DNA of 64,000 nt. It comes from Pectobacterium colocasium (lineage in GTDB: Bacteria > Pseudomonadota > Gammaproteobacteria > Enterobacterales > Enterobacteriaceae). The stretch is taken from assembly GCF_020181655.1 (NCBI RefSeq), contig NZ_CP084032.1, positions 2,790,001 to 2,854,000 of the forward strand, given 5' to 3'. Under the pieces are notes generated by a model that was not told the origin of the DNA, did not search any database, and worked only from the letters and a program-made list of their open reading frames with translations. Each line of letters begins with the position of its first letter. Positions within the stretch are counted from its first letter, which is position 1. Made by a program: the position numbers and the translations under genes. Of this stretch, positions 60,852 through 64,000 are shown piece after piece.

Positions 60852-61663
60852 GCTTTGCTTTCCTCTGACCACGGGAACCAGCGGCGATGCAGCCACCGCA
60901 GCGCCCTATCCATGAGCCATGCCAGCAGCGTGATCCACACGACGTAAGGCAGAATCACGTCCATCGCCAGATAGCGGCGTACCAGAAAGATGCGGTAACC
61001 GAGTCCTGCCGTTGCCGAAATCGCTTCGGCAGAAATCAGAAACAGCCACGCCGCGCCCAGCAGCAGTCGCAGTGAAATCAACAGCCGCGACAACAGCTGC
61101 GGCAGAATGACCCGCAGCACCACGACCCAACTGTTCGCCCCCAGCGTCTGCGCTTTAATCAACGTTTCCTGCGGTATGTTGCGAGCGCGCTGTTCGAGGT
61201 CGCGCGCCAGCATCGGCGTAATCCCAATCACGATCAGCATCACTTTCGAGAGTTCATCCAGCCCGAAAACGATGAAGAGAATGGGCAAAATCGCCAGCGG
61301 CGGAATCATCGACAGTACGGTCATCAGCGGCGAGAGCGACGCGCGAAACAGCGGGAAAGCCCCGGCCGCAATCCCGAACAGCAGGCTCAACAGGCTGGCG
61401 ATCCCCAGCCCCAGCGCGAGACGCACCAGACTGGCCTGCGTATCCAGCCAGAACAGGTAATCGCCGCTGCGTTTGTCCTCGGTCAGTGCCATGCGCTGAA
61501 TCGCCTCGGCCATTTGCCCGAGACTCGGCAGAAGTTTGTCATTGGGGTTAGCCTCCAGCCGCAATGCCGACCCGATGAGGTACAGCACCAGCAGCACGAC
61601 AAACGGCAGCAGGACCAGCAACAGCCGTCCGCCCCTGCTGGGGTAGCGATTGATCAAGCGCAC
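60848..61663 (-). CDS. ABC transporter permease (guanidine uptake)
   Basis: 271 residues from GTG 61663, behind GGAGAG. The longer ATG frame would overlap the binding-protein gene and was not used. Five to six hydrophobic helices; the ATPase-contact loop is KAQTLGANSWVVVLRVILPQL. It belongs to the SsuC/TauC class. The C-terminus is Trp/Arg-rich (ALRWLHRRWFPWSEESKA). Confidence 0.9.
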   Translation of the reverse strand: MRLINRYPSRGGRLLLVLLPFVVLLVLYLIGSALRLEANPNDKLLPSLGQMAEAIQRMALTEDKRSGDYLFWLDTQASLVRLALGLGIASLLSLLFGIAAGAFPLFRASLSPLMTVLSMIPPLAILPILFIVFGLDELSKVMLIVIGITPMLARDLEQRARNIPQETLIKAQTLGANSWVVVLRVILPQLLSRLLISLRLLLGAAWLFLISAEAISATAGLGYRIFLVRRYLAMDVILPYVVWITLLAWLMDRALRWLHRRWFPWSEESKA

Positions 61664-61685
61664 GATAGTCTCTCCAGTTTGCGGG

Positions 61686-62744
61686 TCAGAGTTTGTTCTC
61701 TGCGGCCAGACGCACGAAGGTGTCGTCAAAGCGCAGTTTCACATTGGCGCTGTCACCCTGCGTAATCTGTCCGGGGAACGTCATGCCAATAAAATCCGCG
61801 CTCTGTGCGCCTGCACCAAGCAACCCTTTATCAAAGGAGAAATCCGCCACGCGCTTCATGGTGTTAGGGAGATCCGGGCTGGTCAGAAATGCCAGATTGT
61901 CCTGTGGGGAATAAAACAGATGGGTGGTTTTTAACTGCGCCTGATAGCCCGCTAAATCGGTGCCGGAGGCGGCAGCCATTGACTCCAGCGCGGGTTTATC
62001 GCCTGCCTTCATCAGCGTCATCATTTCAAACCAGGCACCGGCCAGCGCTTTGCCCAATACTGGATTGTCCTGTAACGTCTGCGTGTTCACGACCATCATG
62101 TCGATCAGCTCACCGGGGATCTGGCCGGACTGAAAGACCTCCGTGGTGTCCGGCTGGCTTTTAATCGCAGACAGTTGCGGGTTCCAGGCGACGGCAGCCT
62201 GCACGCTGCGGGTGGCGAAGGCGGCGACAATATCAGCATCCGACGTATTGACGACCGTGACATCTCGCTCCCGCAATCCGGCTTTTTCCAGACCGCGCAC
62301 CAGCAGATAATGCGAGACGGAGAGTTCAGGCAGGTTGACCTTCATCCCGCGTAAATCGCTCAGGGTTTTCCCTTTGCCTTTGAGCACAATGCCATCGTTG
62401 CCCGCCGAGAAACTGCCGAGCAGCAGCGCCGTAGTATCCACACCGCCCGCAGCCGGAATGGTCAGCGCATCCATGTTGGTCATCGTGCAACCGTCAAACT
62501 GTCCGGCGGTATATTGGTTGATCGACTCGACGTAGTCGTTAAGCTGCGTGACCTTAATCTTGATGCCGTACTTGTCGGCCCATTTATCGATAATGCCCTG
62601 CGTGCCGATGAACCCCCACGGCATCCATCCGGCATAGATCGTCCAGCACACGTTGAATTGCGTTTTAGGCGCAGCCTGAGAAGGGAAGCTCAGCAACGCT
62701 GAGAGACTGAGGACGCAAACGCCCAGTAAACGAGATAGGTTCAT
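61686..62744 (-). CDS. ABC transporter substrate-binding protein (guanidine uptake)
   Basis: 352 residues with a signal peptide ending in FPSQAA (about residue 24). NrtA/TauA-like binding protein: VCWTIYAGWMPWGFIGTQGI, DGCTMTNMDALTIPAAGGVD, NTSDADIVAAFATRSVQAAVAWNPQL. It is the first gene after the guanidine-I riboswitch. Guanidine (or guanidinium) as ligand is inferred from the riboswitch and operon. Confidence 0.9.
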   Translation of the reverse strand: MNLSRLLGVCVLSLSALLSFPSQAAPKTQFNVCWTIYAGWMPWGFIGTQGIIDKWADKYGIKIKVTQLNDYVESINQYTAGQFDGCTMTNMDALTIPAAGGVDTTALLLGSFSAGNDGIVLKGKGKTLSDLRGMKVNLPELSVSHYLLVRGLEKAGLRERDVTVVNTSDADIVAAFATRSVQAAVAWNPQLSAIKSQPDTTEVFQSGQIPGELIDMMVVNTQTLQDNPVLGKALAGAWFEMMTLMKAGDKPALESMAAASGTDLAGYQAQLKTTHLFYSPQDNLAFLTSPDLPNTMKRVADFSFDKGLLGAGAQSADFIGMTFPGQITQGDSANVKLRFDDTFVRLAAENKL

Positions 62745-62766
62745 GCCAGACCTCCGGTTGAGTAGG

Positions 62767-62825
62767 AAAAAAGCGGGAACAGCGCGACACCATGGGTGTT
62801 GCTGTCTCCCGGGCTTTTGTCCCGC
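62767..62825 (-). terminator. Riboswitch expression platform: intrinsic terminator
   Basis: On the minus strand GCGGG near 62825-62821 can pair with CCCGC followed by six T residues (62767-62777), around an inner stem ACAGC...ACACC / GGTGT...GCTGT. This uses bases of the aptamer 3' part, so ligand-bound aptamer and terminator are mutually exclusive. Guanidine should therefore turn the operon on. Confidence 0.75.
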
Positions 62826-62901
62826 CGTGTAACCTCAACTGGAGGTCGCCAGCTCTCGGACCAGACATCCATATGGTATGGATCGGAACCCTAGCCAGCT
62901 A
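62803..62901 (-). promoter_or_regulatory. Guanidine-I (ykkC) riboswitch aptamer
   Basis: The minus strand carries the conserved blocks of the ykkC class in order: GCTAGGGTTCCG, CTGGTCCGAGAGC, a variable stem (GACCTCCAGTTGAGGTTAC), ACGGCGGGACAAAAGCCCGG and GGAGA. It lies 60-160 bases upstream of the transporter gene. The class senses free guanidine. Confidence 0.93.
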
Positions 62902-63153
62902 TTCAGGTTGTTCAGCGCCATGCGTGGTGCTGTCCCGAATAGAGAAAAGCAAAATGCATGCCAGTACCGAAAAGCACAGTACAGCTGTCGTTTCTATGGA
63001 TAATCTAGGGAGAATTATGCGGGGAAGCGCGCTATCTCGGTGCAGTAGCACAGCAAGTGCGCTTCACGGCAGTGCAGTGAGGGTTAACGGATACGAGACT
63101 TAGCGTGCAGAACAATTCGCCGTTATTTTTTCCAGCAGCGCGCTAAACGTGGC

Positions 63154-63432
63154 TTGTTCGTCAAGATTACGGTGGAAGAAAAAGCAGAGCCGCAGCGCAC
63201 GCTGTCGTTTGAATGCTCGATTCACGATGACTTGTTCAAGATACTGGAAAAAGTCGATGGCAAGATGGATATGACGCCGGAACAGACGCAGGCTTTTCTG
63301 GTGGGGCTGAAGCTATTTAGTGAAGTGATGATGCAGAATAGAAAGCACCCGTTGTTTAAGGAATTTGCCGCCCCGTTCAGGGAATTTATGCTTAATCTCA
63401 AGAAGCAGGGATCCACAAAGGGGCAGCAGTAA
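63154..63432 (+). CDS. DUF3861 protein, 5' end uncertain
   Basis: The frame encodes ITVEEKAEPQRTLSFECSIHDD, FKILEKVDGKM and GLKLFSEVMMQNRKHPLFKEF, matching DUF3861 proteins of about 90 residues. The first usable start is TTG 63154, with no ribosome binding site; no ATG or GTG lies in frame at a sensible place upstream. Normal members begin with a few more residues before the RITVEE-type strand. Either a poor start is used or the 5' end has been lost. It lies between the divergent guanidine operon and convergent katG. Confidence 0.65.
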   Translation: MFVKITVEEKAEPQRTLSFECSIHDDLFKILEKVDGKMDMTPEQTQAFLVGLKLFSEVMMQNRKHPLFKEFAAPFREFMLNLKKQGSTKGQQ

Positions 63433-63482
63433 AAAATGATGCTCCCCGTGCTCTATAGCGCCTGCACGGAGAGCGCTACGCC

Positions 63483-64000
<518 letters not shown>

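Overview
The window looks like chromosome from a soft-rot enterobacterium, most likely Pectobacterium. Gene order and protein sequences follow E. coli closely over long stretches (sapABCDF-fabI; osmB/yciH-pyrF-lapB-lapA; pgpB/ribA/acnA; pdxY-tyrS-pdxH-mliC-anmK-slyB-slyA; gloA-rnt-grxD-mepH-ynhF-purR-cfa-ribE-mdtK-tRNA-Val). Between these core blocks lie lineage-specific catabolic genes, an IS element, an ERIC repeat and several visibly decaying loci. The species call is inference from family resemblance; no database was searched.

Layout. 0.1-6.7 kb: a possible partial gene at the left edge, the sapABCDF peptide/polyamine transporter operon, then fabI. 6.7-7.9 kb: an IS630-family insertion. 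8-12 kb: a flavinylation pair, namely ApbE and a 954-residue three-domain flavoenzyme (OYE + FMN_bind + FAD/fumarate reductase) that carries ApbE's target motif. 12.2-14.3 kb: remnants of a GH31 glycosidase and a LacI regulator. 14.3-19.9 kb: LysR regulator, YdeP-like molybdoenzyme, RNase II. 20.3-24 kb: ERIC element, cstA, a nested inverted-repeat element, araD, osmB. 24.1-26.9 kb: yciH, pyrF, lapB, lapA. 27.1-29.4 kb: a SorC-type sugar regulator facing a chimeric, nonsense-interrupted gene made from a sugar-binding protein and a TIM-barrel isomerase. 29.7-37.6 kb: pgpB, ribA, an OppA-like protein, acnA and a dicarboxylate/amino-acid symporter. 38.5-47.8 kb: gstA, vitamin B6 genes (pdxY, pdxH), tyrS, anmK, slyB/slyA, gloA, rnt, grxD. 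48-54.7 kb: mepH, ynhF, purR, an internally deleted cfa, ribE, mdtK, tRNA-Val(GAC) and a small membrane protein. 54.8-62.9 kb: a minus-strand guanidine-degradation operon. 63.1-64 kb: a DUF3861 gene and the C-terminal part of katG.

The most coherent accessory system is the last operon. A guanidine-I (ykkC) riboswitch with an apparent terminator platform precedes an NrtA/TauA-type ABC transporter, two DUF1989 proteins (the carboxyguanidine deiminase pair) and a biotin-dependent guanidine/urea carboxylase. The allophanate hydrolase expected to finish the pathway is not beside it. A translationally coupled small gene between the second DUF1989 gene and the carboxylase is split by one in-frame UGA and matches no family I know.

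A second theme is gene decay. I see four damaged loci: the GH31/LacI junction, the sugar-binding-protein::isomerase chimera with a TAA stop, cfa with a clean in-frame loss of about 92 codons including catalytic residues, and the small UGA-interrupted gene. Two core enzymes also carry notable substitutions: FabI has Ala at position 93, a known inhibitor-resistance site, and the beta-class glutathione transferase has Ser instead of the signature Cys10.
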